From assembly GCA_014730295.1 (NCBI GenBank), contig WJIN01000284.1, positions 1 to 13,902 on the forward strand: 13,902 bases of DNA, read 5' to 3'. The notes beneath the pieces were generated by a model. It was given only the letters and a program-made list of their open reading frames with translations. It did not search any database and was not told the DNA's origin. This stretch comes from Promethearchaeota archaeon. Its GTDB lineage: Archaea > Asgardarchaeota > Lokiarchaeia > Sigynarchaeales > SOKP01. Position numbers and translations under genes: made by a program. Positions 1 through 7,258 of this stretch are shown piece after piece. How positions within the stretch are numbered: the first letter of the stretch is position 1; each line of letters opens with the position of its first letter.

Positions 1-912
1 AAGCCAACGAAGTACGGCTCCCGTGGTGAAAACGCTAGCCTCCTGCACCCAACTGCCAGGAATTGCATGACAACTACAGAGGACTCGTTTTTGAGGGTCA
101 AATTTTGGTTCATCTAAATAAGCAAGGATAAAACTTCCCGTTCCTGTTGTTAATTTCATATCTCCTGGCGCAATAACACCAACACCCAAAGCTGCTGATT
201 GCTGATCACCAGCACCAGAAACTACCAATGTTTTCTGATCAAAAGCAGTTTCTTCCGTTGTTATTTCTCCAATATCTACTCCACTCTCAACAGGTTCAGG
301 CATTTTATCTAAATCAATTTCTAGTAGAGATGCTATTTCGTCCGAATATCGTAAATTTTTAATATCAAACAGCATAGTCCTACTTAAATTACTAAAATCA
401 CTGATATATTTACCCGTTAGCTTATTGATTATGAAATCTGAGACCAATAAGAATTTATGCGTTTTCCTATAGATTTCTGGCTTGTTATTTTTAAACCAAA
501 GAATTTTAGTGGCAGAAAAATACGGATCAATAGTTAATCCCGTCGTATTATATATTTTATCAATTCCAACTGTCCTTTTAATATATTCCACTTCTTCTGT
601 AGTCCTTCTATCTTGCCAAACTAAAGCATTATGTAAAGGCTCTCCGTTAATATCGACCGGTACAACAGTTTCTCTTTGATTCGTAACGGATAAGCTAATT
701 ATATCTGTCTTATCTATTCCACTTCTCTTTATAGCGGATTCCATAGTATTTTTTAGCGAATCCCACCACAGATTTGCGTCTTGCTCTACCCATGATGGTT
801 TTGGATAAAAGCTTTTCCATTCTTGATAATCAGATGCAATGATGGTACCAGCAGTATCGAAAATAAATGTGCGACATCCAGTAGTACCCAAATCTAAAGA
901 TGCTACGTACAA
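1..912 (-). CDS. FGGY-family carbohydrate kinase, glycerol kinase-like (partial, C-terminus off window)
   Basis: This is the N-terminal 304 residues of a sugar/polyol kinase; the rest lies beyond base 1. FGGY kinases transfer the ATP gamma-phosphate to a polyol or sugar in the cytoplasm. Visible motifs are the phosphate loop DLGTTG (7-12), TNQRET (77-82), VWQDRRT (98-104), TGLTIDPYFSATKI (124-137), SRTMLF (177-182) and GAGDQQSAALG (233-243), where Asp236 aligns with the usual catalytic base. These motifs match glycerol kinase better than xylulokinase, though the C-terminal substrate-specific part is missing. I chose the TTG start at 912-910 because GGAG (926-923) lies 9 nt upstream and the phosphate loop then falls at the usual N-terminal distance. 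The TTG at 921-919 touches the Shine-Dalgarno and is less likely. The gene is probably housekeeping catabolism, unrelated to the defence genes to its right. Family is sure; substrate is less so. Confidence 0.9.
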   Translation of the reverse strand, partial: MYVASLDLGTTGCRTFIFDTAGTIIASDYQEWKSFYPKPSWVEQDANLWWDSLKNTMESAIKRSGIDKTDIISLSVTNQRETVVPVDINGEPLHNALVWQDRRTTEEVEYIKRTVGIDKIYNTTGLTIDPYFSATKILWFKNNKPEIYRKTHKFLLVSDFIINKLTGKYISDFSNLSRTMLFDIKNLRYSDEIASLLEIDLDKMPEPVESGVDIGEITTEETAFDQKTLVVSGAGDQQSAALGVGVIAPGDMKLTTGTGSFILAYLDEPKFDPQKRVLCSCHAIPGSWVQEASVFTTGAVLRWL

Positions 913-1005
913 ATTAATCAATCTCCTTTTATAAGTAATATAGTGATTATATTCTATATATTTTAACAATTAATAAATCTCATTATTTAATAAGCTACTA
1001 ATGAT

Positions 1006-1692
1006 TTAAGGATTTTTATTTTTTTCATAACCACATCGAGTGCAAACGAGCTTTCCGAAGCCAACTCTATAACCCTTTATATTTGTTAGTTGAGCATTGC
1101 AAACGGGACATTTAGGGGCAAAATTTGGAAACCATTGTCCATCTACATTCGGAACTTCTTTTAGATACTCCATTAATTTTATTTTTTCAAGATTGGCATC
1201 CTTTATATCAAATTTTTGTTGTTCTTCAGCAATAGACTTCCCTTTTGCTTTGAGCAATAAAACAAATTGTAATTGTTCCGGCTTATTCAATAGTGAAAAG
1301 ATCCGTAAAATCGCCTCCTTCTTATGCTGAGATAGTAATTTTACTAATTCGGGTGGGGCGATAGCAACGAAAATCCCAGAGGCTTTATCCGGTCCCGTTT
1401 TTTGAAATAAGAACTGGTAGATTCTATTTTGAAGGTCCATTGCCCAGAGAAAGTTCCAATCCTTTATATCATAATCTTTTTTATTTGGTCCAACTATCCG
1501 CTTAATACTCTCAACTTGTGAATAATTCTTACTTTTATGAATATTGGATTGTAAGTCGTCAAAAAATTCTGGTTCAATCACAGGATATTTTTTAAAAAGA
1601 CTTAATAATGAAAGTAAACGTACTTTTGATAATTTATTATTATTTAGATTATCCCAAGGTGTATATGTATAGATTGTGAAAAATTGATCCAT
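1006..1692 (-). CDS. Hypothetical protein with C-terminal zinc ribbon
   Basis: I do not recognise this 228-residue protein. Its C-terminus holds a treble-clef/zinc-ribbon-like set of four cysteines, C195-P-V-C198 and C217-T-R-C220, which should bind one zinc ion. The first ~190 residues are mostly helical and charged with no motif I can name; there is no signal peptide or membrane segment, so it is probably cytoplasmic. The ATG start at 1692-1690 is supported by a TATA-like element on the minus strand (TTTATAAATA, about 1712-1722), centred near 26 nt upstream, which would give a leaderless transcript. It is divergent from the glutaredoxin-like gene and lies 93 bp upstream of the kinase start on the same strand. 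The zinc ribbon could contact nucleic acid or another protein, but nothing here decides which. Confidence 0.75.
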   Translation of the reverse strand: MDQFFTIYTYTPWDNLNNNKLSKVRLLSLLSLFKKYPVIEPEFFDDLQSNIHKSKNYSQVESIKRIVGPNKKDYDIKDWNFLWAMDLQNRIYQFLFQKTGPDKASGIFVAIAPPELVKLLSQHKKEAILRIFSLLNKPEQLQFVLLLKAKGKSIAEEQQKFDIKDANLEKIKLMEYLKEVPNVDGQWFPNFAPKCPVCNAQLTNIKGYRVGFGKLVCTRCGYEKNKNP

Positions 1693-1909
1693 CTATATTA
1701 TTAATGGAACACCTATTTATAAAATTCACTTACAATAATAAAGCGAATATAAGAATTTCTTAAACTAATGGATAGTTTTAAAAAAAAAATTTTATATTAA
1801 ATAGAGTTGATTCTAACTTTTTTCTCAAAGAAAAAAAATATAATAATTTTTCATCTGGTATTATCTTATAAAAAAAAACTTTAAAAATCCCAAATTATAA
1901 ATTCCAACT
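1693..1909. promoter_or_regulatory. Divergent, very AT-rich promoter region
   Basis: This spacer separates the zinc-ribbon gene (minus) from the glutaredoxin-like gene (plus). It has a TATA-like box facing left at about 1712-1722 and one facing right, TTTAAAAA at 1880-1887. Each is centred about 26 nt from its start codon, as expected for leaderless archaeal promoters. An 8-bp inverted repeat, TTTTTTCT and AGAAAAAA (1818-1825 and 1829-1836, loop CAA), may be a terminator-like or chance structure in A/T tracts. I see no gene in it. Confidence 0.5.
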
Positions 1910-2209
1910 ATGACTGGAAATTTTAAAATAGTAGTAAGAAAGCATTGTTTTTTTTGTGATATGTTAACTAACTGGCTAGATGGAAAAGGTGTTGAATACA
2001 TTAAGTTAGATTATCAAGATCCCGAAGATTTTGATGATCCTTTGATGGAGAATGAGACATTCAACAACATATTCTGTGATATGAGTGCGTGTGTGGAGAG
2101 TTTACCGATTGTCGTTGAAGATGACGAAAAGTTTTACTATGGTGAACTTTGGGATCTCAGAAATAATAAAATAAATGAAGAAAGAGCCAGAGAAGTTTTT
2201 GATATCTAA
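1910..2209 (+). CDS. Glutaredoxin-like protein
   Basis: This small 99-residue protein looks like a thioredoxin-fold redox protein. After a first beta strand (FKIVVRK) comes the active-site pair C13-F-F-C16, then a helix, a second strand (YIKLDY, 30-35) and a Leu-Pro dipeptide (65-66) matching the cis-proline before the third strand, followed by an acidic turn and a last strand. That is the order seen in glutaredoxins and NrdH-type redoxins. Two extra cysteines (56 and 61) precede the cis-proline, which is unusual and may give a second redox or metal site. The ATG start has no Shine-Dalgarno but a TATA-like box (1880-1887) 26 nt upstream. It stands alone in transcription. It could donate electrons to an enzyme such as the class III reductase encoded further right, but that is inference. 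Length and motifs fit the family well. Confidence 0.75.
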   Translation: MTGNFKIVVRKHCFFCDMLTNWLDGKGVEYIKLDYQDPEDFDDPLMENETFNNIFCDMSACVESLPIVVEDDEKFYYGELWDLRNNKINEERAREVFDI

Positions 2210-2282
2210 TAAAAAACTAGAATACCAATTTATCTTATTTTTTATTTCTTTTATAAACCTAATTATTGTTCTGAAAATATTA

Positions 2283-2294
2283 ACCTAGCTAGGT
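2283..2294. repeat. Perfect 12-bp palindrome
   Basis: ACCTAGCTAGGT is self-complementary and stands out because it is less AT-rich than its surroundings. It lies 85-100 bp upstream of the DprA-like gene and 74 bp past the glutaredoxin-like stop. It could be a binding site for a dimeric protein; no function is shown. Confidence 0.4.
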
Positions 2295-2345
2295 ATAATT
2301 ATTTTTGTAACCTACAAAAGTAAATTTTAATAAATTTGCTGTCTC

Positions 2346-2366
2346 TAATCTATTTTAAGTAGATTA
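2346..2366. promoter_or_regulatory. Inverted repeat flanking the TATA-like box of the DprA/PRTase operon
   Basis: Two perfect 7-bp arms, TAATCTA (2346-2352) and TAGATTA (2360-2366), flank TTTTAAG (2353-2359). The central element, read as a TATA box (TTTTAAGT), is centred about 25 nt upstream of the ATG at 2382, so a leaderless transcript would begin at the start codon. A repressor dimer bound to the arms would block TBP. This is the layout expected for an autoregulated toxin-antitoxin operon. The repeat is seen directly; the function is inferred. Confidence 0.5.
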
Positions 2367-2381
2367 ATCTTATATGATGTG

Positions 2382-3392
2382 ATGATAATCTTGGACGAGT
2401 CGCTAACAGACTATATTTTTCTCAGTAGATGCATCCCACTTCCATTATCGGCTCTAAAAGTTATTAAAAGTCGGGTTTCATTTCAAAATGTTTTAAAACT
2501 CACGCCCAATCAATTTGAAACGCTTCTTGAAAGCTTTAAAAAGGTTGACCACATTTCCATTAGACAAATCAATAAAAAAGTGGAAAATTTTAGTAATCTG
2601 AATAATGAAAAAACCTTCGAAAATATTAGAGAGCAACTCTTAATATGCGATAATAACAACATTCAATGTCTTAGCTATTTCGATAAAGATTTTCCGCCTA
2701 TATTGAAAGCAATAGGGAAACCGCCGAAGTTGATCTTCATCCAAGGGACTATAAAGTCCGAAGATTATAAGGCAGTGGCCATCATTGGAACAAGAAACCC
2801 AACACAATACGGTGAAAAAATGGCAAAAGAAATTGCCAAGAGATTAGTGGAAAAAGGTTTCACGATAGTCAGCGGTTTCGCTCGGGGGATTGATACCATA
2901 GCAATGAAAAACGCGTTAGATTGTGGAGGCAGAGCAATTGGGGTTATTGCTTCGGGAATTTTAAATCTTTATCCAAAAGAGCATCAATACTTGGTTGAGA
3001 AATTGGTTTCAAACGGAGCTTTGATCTCAGAGAGATTTCCCCATAAAAACGTAACGAAACAAGCATTACAAATTCGGAATAGAATTACAAGCGGTATTGG
3101 ATTGGGAAATATCTTTGTGGAAGGTAATGAGCGCAGTGGAACACGATGGCAATACAAGTTTGGAGCAAGACAAGGCAGACCTGCATTTGCCGTTGAGCCG
3201 ATTGATAATGATGTTGAACAAGCGTTTATTCCAAATTGGATTGTCAATGAGAAAGGAGGGTCCAAAATATCATCCCTCCAGGACATTGATTGGGTTATTG
3301 AGACACTTGATGAGGAATATAAAAAAAGAAGGGAAGTAAAAGAATTAAATAAAGGAAGTACAACGTACCAAAAAAGTATTTTAAAGTATTAA
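2382..3392 (+). CDS. DprA/Smf-like SLOG-domain protein (ShosA-like)
   Basis: This 336-residue protein has the DprA/Smf Rossmann-like core. The strand and loop AIIGTRNP starts at about 133, SGFARGID spans 164-171, an RNRI motif is at 232-235 and ERSG at 250-253, followed by a GARQGRPAFAVEP strand. YPKEH before the second half of the core is also a DprA hallmark. The first ~110 residues are helical, resembling the N-terminal helical domain of DprA, and there is no obvious C-terminal winged helix. Chromosomal DprA binds single-stranded DNA and loads RecA in transformation. A DprA homologue followed at once by a phosphoribosyltransferase is the design of the ShosTA defence system, where the DprA-like protein (ShosA) is the antitoxin. 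The start could be GTG 2379 or ATG 2382; I prefer ATG because the TATA-like box lies about 25 nt upstream. The downstream gene follows after 27 bp. Confidence 0.88.
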   Translation: MIILDESLTDYIFLSRCIPLPLSALKVIKSRVSFQNVLKLTPNQFETLLESFKKVDHISIRQINKKVENFSNLNNEKTFENIREQLLICDNNNIQCLSYFDKDFPPILKAIGKPPKLIFIQGTIKSEDYKAVAIIGTRNPTQYGEKMAKEIAKRLVEKGFTIVSGFARGIDTIAMKNALDCGGRAIGVIASGILNLYPKEHQYLVEKLVSNGALISERFPHKNVTKQALQIRNRITSGIGLGNIFVEGNERSGTRWQYKFGARQGRPAFAVEPIDNDVEQAFIPNWIVNEKGGSKISSLQDIDWVIETLDEEYKKRREVKELNKGSTTYQKSILKY

Positions 3393-3419
3393 ACTTAATA
3401 AATCAGGGGGTAAAAAACA

Positions 3420-4511
3420 ATGGCAAAAGTCAGAAAACAATTCAAATTGGACGAAGAAATTTCTATAGAAAGGATTCCTGAAAAATATTGTACGATGTGT
3501 TTAAATCAAATGTATTCTGAGCAGAAATTATGCAATACATGCAAAGAATTACCTTCATATATAGGAAATTGGAATTTTAAAAGCGTAAATGCCTTGGGTA
3601 TATATCATAAGTACAAACAAAAGGGATACAGTATACCAATTAATGTTCTTTCTGAGTTGATTCTTTTACTTAAATTTCGAAAGGGAAAAAAATTCAGAAC
3701 ATTTGCAGGTTCATTAATCGCAAAAGGATTATTTAAAATTTTCCAGGAAAGAAGAGATATTTATAATGATGTCTTTCATATAGTGATATCACCCAAGTTC
3801 AAAAAAACCGAGGAAAACCAAGTCGAATATATCTTAAATCCCTTCATGAAAATTTTAAGCCAAAATAGTTATAATATCGAAAATATTTCACAACGAGTTA
3901 AACGATTAAAGGATGTTGGAAAGAATAAAGGAAAAAGGTTAGAAGAACGATTCAATGATATTAAAGGTGTTCATGAAGTCAGAATAGATGATTTGGGTCA
4001 AGCTGATATAATTATTATAGATGATATCTTCACGACAGGATCAACTTCTTGGGATTTAGCAAGAGCACTTAAAGAAAGAAATGCAGGGAAAATTCATGTA
4101 TTAGTTGCGGGCAGACATTGGCTGTTTGATGAATGGCCGATAAATGAGTTATATAGCAATGGCGATTTCAGTTTTGATTATTTGGTCAATTATTTTTCAA
4201 GGACAGATTATAATAGAGACAGAAAAAAGATTTCTAAAGTAAAAATAATCAACTTAGAAATTCAAAAAGATCACATCTATGGCTTGATAAAAGGTTCAAG
4301 GGGGAATTATGAATTGGATATTGATTATGAGAACAATATTTTAAGCCATTCTTGTCCCGATTTTATAAATGACAAGAAAAGGAATAAAAAATTCTGTAAA
4401 CACATCTCAAAAGTATTTCTCAACATTAGAAAAGAGAATGAAAAATTCTCCAATACTCTAATGAACTCGATTTATAGAGAATTAGATTCTTGGCAGTTTA
4501 ATATAACCTAA
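3420..4511 (+). CDS. ComF-like phosphoribosyltransferase with zinc knuckle and SWIM-like C-terminus (ShosT-like)
   Basis: This 363-residue protein has a type I phosphoribosyltransferase core: the PRPP-binding loop IIIIDDIFTTGST (197-209, with Asp201-Asp202 and Thr205-Thr209) is textbook. The order of the rest resembles ComF/GntX proteins: an N-terminal zinc knuckle (C24-x2-C27 and C38-x2-C41), an LLLKFRKGKK segment, then an R-x6-GKNKGKRLEERF stretch like the ComF 'Q..L...ER..N' region. After the core, a C-terminal extension carries His310-x-Cys312 and Cys326-x-His328, a SWIM-like Cys/His pattern with His in the first position instead of Cys. The ATG is set by a strong Shine-Dalgarno (AGGGGG, 3405-3410). 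It is co-transcribed with the DprA-like gene. In ShosTA the PRTase (ShosT) is the toxin; the substrate here is unknown. ComF of DNA uptake is the alternative, but no other competence gene is visible. Confidence 0.87.
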   Translation: MAKVRKQFKLDEEISIERIPEKYCTMCLNQMYSEQKLCNTCKELPSYIGNWNFKSVNALGIYHKYKQKGYSIPINVLSELILLLKFRKGKKFRTFAGSLIAKGLFKIFQERRDIYNDVFHIVISPKFKKTEENQVEYILNPFMKILSQNSYNIENISQRVKRLKDVGKNKGKRLEERFNDIKGVHEVRIDDLGQADIIIIDDIFTTGSTSWDLARALKERNAGKIHVLVAGRHWLFDEWPINELYSNGDFSFDYLVNYFSRTDYNRDRKKISKVKIINLEIQKDHIYGLIKGSRGNYELDIDYENNILSHSCPDFINDKKRNKKFCKHISKVFLNIRKENEKFSNTLMNSIYRELDSWQFNIT

Positions 4512-4542
4512 GAAGAAGTTTTAACAATTTCTCAGCAAATTC

Positions 4543-4566
4543 TTATAATTTAAGATTAAATTATAA
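4543..4566. repeat. Perfect 11-bp inverted repeat after the PRTase gene
   Basis: Arms TTATAATTTAA (4543-4553) and TTAAATTATAA (4556-4566) are separated by GA. It lies 31 bp after the PRTase stop and is followed by T-rich sequence (ATTTTGAGTTAATTTT). It could be a hairpin that helps end transcription, or a dimer-binding site. The match is exact, but all arm bases are A/T, so chance is not excluded. Confidence 0.4.
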
Positions 4567-4689
4567 ATTTTGAGTTAATTTTATAACGAAGGATTTAAAT
4601 TTTTTATAATCTGGAATTTTTTTAGCGAATACTTGAAGGTTCTCCAAGATATGTTATTAAATTCCTTAAAAGATTTTAACCAAGTAAAT

Positions 4690-4791
4690 TTAATAATTAT
4701 CACCAGAATTAATTTCACTAAATGGGTATTTAACAAAGTAAAATTTTAATTTTTCAGAAAAATTTTTAGTAAAAATGTCTACCCGCAGCAC
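4690..4791 (-). pseudogene. Possible in-frame continuation of the small ORF past a TAA
   Basis: Directly after the TAA of the 55-residue ORF, the same frame reads GTG-initiated VLRVDIFTKNFSEKLKF, continuing to end SGDNY and TAA (4692-4690). The residue choice (aromatic, Lys/Glu/Asn mix) looks coding. Either a single ~89-codon gene was broken by one stop, or two small genes abut. No family is recognised. Confidence 0.25.
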
Positions 4792-4959
4792 TTACTCATC
4801 CGTAAGGTCAGCGAGATTTTTCAGCTCAATTAAACTTTCCAACCACTTCTTTAAAGCAAATTTTTGCAATAGCTTTTCATTTATTGCTAAGATAATTAAT
4901 TCTGTTTCCTTAAGTTGATTAAATAACTCTTGTCTCTTGTCAGATAAGAACACTACCAT
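4792..4959 (-). CDS. Small hypothetical protein, possibly the front part of a broken gene
   Basis: This ORF begins ATG (4959-4957) and ends TAA (4794-4792), giving 55 residues. The sequence looks like a real, mostly helical protein: it starts MVVFLSDKRQELFNQL, has leucines and isoleucines at helical spacing with Lys/Glu between them, and ends DLTDE. Its base composition is less AT-skewed than the flanks. There is no clear Shine-Dalgarno. It matches no family I know. The same frame continues beyond the stop for another 33 coding-like codons, so it may be the N-terminal part of a longer protein that gained a stop. Confidence is limited by its length. Confidence 0.35.
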   Translation of the reverse strand: MVVFLSDKRQELFNQLKETELIILAINEKLLQKFALKKWLESLIELKNLADLTDE

Positions 4960-5306
4960 GTTTTCAAGACCAAAATTTAATTACTTAGTGAGAATCATAT
5001 ACAACTTTTATTAACTCTTCCTACTAATAAAAGATTTTTCATTATTAAATCTAATTTATTAAATATCCTCTAAAATTCCTTAAATTTTGTAAAATTATTA
5101 TAAAAGCTTCAAGGTCACTGAGATCTTTTTTTTAATTTTATATATCTAAATACTTTTTAAAATCTGTTCAAGAATTCATATTTACTAAATGATTATTAAA
5201 ATGGATTGATATGCTTTAATCCAAATTTCTCCTTAAGTTGCAAAAGTTCTAATTTAGTATTTTTAATCAAATTCCCTTTAATGTCTTGCAGTTATATTTT
5301 CTCGTC

Positions 5307-6272
5307 TTAATTAGTCATATATTTCATCAAATTGACTTGGTATTTGACTTTCTCATTCTTACAAAGGGTTTTAAAATTACAATATTTACACAATTCTGTA
5401 TTGCTTGTCTTTTCAAAATGATTTATATTAAATTCATGATAATTCTTATCGCCTTTCAGTTTAAACATTTCATTTGAAGTTGTTTTGATATATTCTTTAA
5501 TATCATCCACATCTGACGTTGAGAGTCTATACTTTCTTTGAAAATCTTTTAAGAGTTGATATTCAATTAATTTTATTTCTGTTGGGTCATCAACAAGTTT
5601 CATAAAAGGATCAGTTGATATACAATCTGTGAGGGAAATTGCGTAAACTCCAAGTTGCATACGTGCGTTCTCATTTCTATAAAAATAGACTTTCCAATCA
5701 ATGATCATAGGGGGTTTATTTCTAAAATAAACAATTAAATCGGGTCTACAAAGGACATTAACATCTTTAAATTTAAAGTAAAGATTCTTCTGAGCAACCA
5801 AAATGGAGTCAGGGGCTAAAAGAGTTTTCATTAACTTTGATTTAAGCAAATTCTGTAAGGAGGATATTACTTGTCCTTTTATTTCTTTAATTGATTTATT
5901 ATCTAATCCCTCTGACCACTCTATTTCGCGTAATGCGCAATAACCGTTACCCGCTTCCTTTTTAGATAGTTTCGGATCTCTATACTTCTTTTGTTTTGCA
6001 AATCGCAGTTGCTTTTTCATCAATCCAGAAACTAACCTTTCAATCTCTTTAAATGGTGGAACAATATTCTCATTAAAATTAGGCAATAGAAGCGTTTCAA
6101 TAACATAGTCAACAAGTTTTCCCCTCCAAGAATGAATGCTCCCTAACTGTTTCAATATATAAGCTTCATATCTATCTGTATCTTTACTGTGTTTGCTGGC
6201 CATGATTTCAGAATAGAACCATCTTCTCTGACATTTCGAGAATAATTTAGCTTTAGATATTGACCAGTTCAT
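5307..6272 (-). CDS. PD-(D/E)XK nuclease-family protein with Fe-S cysteines (Cas4/AddB-like)
   Basis: This 321-residue protein carries the full signature of Cas4/AddB/RecB-type nucleases. An N-terminal SISKAKLFSKCQRRWFY segment holds Cys14; His47 lies in GSIHSWRGK; Asp178 is in CRPDLIVYF; and MIIDWKVYF supplies Asp192 and Lys194. A QLGVYA motif follows in the expected place. At the C-terminus C295-x2-C298-x5-C304 completes, with Cys14, a four-cysteine iron-sulfur site. All metal-binding and catalytic residues look intact, so it should be an active DNA exonuclease or end-processing enzyme. It lies 98 bp downstream of the CARF-like regulator on the same strand, which may mean shared control. 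It is longer than a typical ~200-residue Cas4, and there are no cas1/cas2 genes nearby, so a stand-alone Cas4-like or RecB-like role is as likely as CRISPR adaptation. The ATG at 6272 has no clear Shine-Dalgarno. Confidence 0.85.
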   Translation of the reverse strand: MNWSISKAKLFSKCQRRWFYSEIMASKHSKDTDRYEAYILKQLGSIHSWRGKLVDYVIETLLLPNFNENIVPPFKEIERLVSGLMKKQLRFAKQKKYRDPKLSKKEAGNGYCALREIEWSEGLDNKSIKEIKGQVISSLQNLLKSKLMKTLLAPDSILVAQKNLYFKFKDVNVLCRPDLIVYFRNKPPMIIDWKVYFYRNENARMQLGVYAISLTDCISTDPFMKLVDDPTEIKLIEYQLLKDFQRKYRLSTSDVDDIKEYIKTTSNEMFKLKGDKNYHEFNINHFEKTSNTELCKYCNFKTLCKNEKVKYQVNLMKYMTN

Positions 6273-6370
6273 TTGTTTATTTCTCTTTTCTTTCTTATTT
6301 TTCTAACTTCGATTTTATTCCACAGATTTCCTTTTTCAAGTAAGGATCTTTTATTTTTAGATTAGATCTA

Positions 6371-7120
6371 TTATTTATTCAATTTTTCTATAATGTTATT
6401 ATAATTATGTTTTACAGGACATATTACAAGTCCCTGTTCTGAGATTTTAATGAATTTCTCTCTACCTTTGCGTTCTTCGGTTAAATATCCTTTTTTAACT
6501 AATTTTTTTACAATACGAGACAAATTGGGAAGATCCCATAGTTTTTTATTATTTTTACATATATTTAGCATCTGATTTAAGTTAGTTGAATCTATTAAAT
6601 CTGGATTACTTAAATTAATCTCTTGATACATGATGTCTATTAATTCTTGTCCTTTACTACGAGGTTTTTCTAAGTTAAACAGTCCATTTCTTGTAAGATC
6701 TTGCTTATTAAAATAAAAAACTTCCTTCACCTGTTGTTTTTGAATTTGTGCTGCAATATAAAGAGCTAATTTCATTTTGAAAGTACCTGAAGTAAGATTA
6801 CAGATAATTTCAAATTTCTCATCTTTGATATATATAACTAGAGCTCTTAAAGTGCGAATCAATTCAATAAGATCCTTATCAATATTTATTTCTATAAATG
6901 TATATTTTATTTTATCATTCTCAGGAAAAAATTCCTGAGATTTTTCTAACAATTCAATCTTTTCATTAATATCCTCATAAAACTTTTTAGATTGTTGTTT
7001 CATTTTATCAACGGGTGGGCTAATGAATACATACCACTTAGTTTTAGGATTTTTGCGAATCGCTATGTCAATAAATTTATGCAATTTTCCATAAAGCAAG
7101 ATTTGACATTCTTTCATCAT
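6371..7120 (-). CDS. CARF-like domain plus winged-helix transcriptional regulator (Csa3/HFX_2341-like)
   Basis: The N-terminal half looks like a CARF-type Rossmann domain: strand 1 (CQILLYGKLHKFIDIAI), a strand YVFISPPVD, a strand YTFIEINID, and then the ligand-loop signature EIICNLTSGTFKMKLAL, close to the N-x-T-x-G-T-K of Csa3 and HFX_2341 proteins. The C-terminal ~80 residues form a winged helix (LPNLSRIVKKLVKKGYLTEER, then a basic wing GREKFIKISEQG). CARF domains bind cyclic oligoadenylates or related nucleotides and switch the attached effector, here probably DNA binding. The frame can extend to an ATG at 7201, but the 27 extra residues are not CARF-like; I prefer ATG 7120 (or the adjacent ATG 7117), which has TTTATTTA on the minus strand about 25 nt upstream and puts strand 1 at the N-terminus. 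It is divergent from nrdG and upstream of the nuclease gene. Confidence 0.72.
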   Translation of the reverse strand: MMKECQILLYGKLHKFIDIAIRKNPKTKWYVFISPPVDKMKQQSKKFYEDINEKIELLEKSQEFFPENDKIKYTFIEINIDKDLIELIRTLRALVIYIKDEKFEIICNLTSGTFKMKLALYIAAQIQKQQVKEVFYFNKQDLTRNGLFNLEKPRSKGQELIDIMYQEINLSNPDLIDSTNLNQMLNICKNNKKLWDLPNLSRIVKKLVKKGYLTEERKGREKFIKISEQGLVICPVKHNYNNIIEKLNK

Positions 7121-7258
7121 CCTAATAAAATTAAGAAATGTAAATAAATGTTGAGATAAAATACAATACTTTAGATTAATACAAAACAATTGTATTTTCA
7201 TTACAAATACTTAAATAGAAAATATTATTATAATTTTTAATTTCTTAATTATTTAGAA

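Larger units (their letters stand above)
4512..5306. other. Long low-coding intergenic region between convergent genes
   Basis: About 795 bp separate the PRTase gene (plus) from the nuclease gene (minus), whose 3' ends face each other. The region is extremely AT-rich. It contains the inverted repeat at 4543-4566, a plausible small minus-strand ORF (4792-4959) and an in-frame continuation (4690-4791) past a TAA. Just after the nuclease stop, in the same frame, lies another coding-like stretch (about 5196-5286, minus; reads LQDIKGNLIKNTKLELLQ and ends INPF). I see no RNA gene, CRISPR array or insertion-sequence end. The pieces suggest decayed genes. Confidence 0.5.

Noticed and set aside
482..679. 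Plus-strand ORF inside the kinase gene
   Set aside because: It is antisense to a well-matched FGGY kinase frame and has no family features; a shadow ORF. The same holds for ORFs at 1097-1330, 2984-3286, 3097-3339, 5286-5477, 11604-11840 and 12656-12925.
2382..4511. Natural competence genes dprA and comF
   Set aside because: The gene pair alone, without DNA-uptake genes, with a TATA-flanking repeat and in a defence-rich setting, fits a ShosTA-like system better. Kept as the main alternative.
5196..5286. Small ORF just after the nuclease stop, minus strand, same frame
   Set aside because: About 30 coding-like codons ending at TAA, but no clear start and another TAA between it and the nuclease. 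Could be a relic of a longer nuclease C-terminus; too weak to annotate as a gene.
6371..7201. Longer version of the CARF-like regulator starting at ATG 7201
   Set aside because: The extra 27 residues are not part of the CARF fold, and the double ATG at 7115-7120 puts strand 1 at the N-terminus with a TATA-like TTTATTTA ~25 nt upstream. The longer form cannot be fully excluded.
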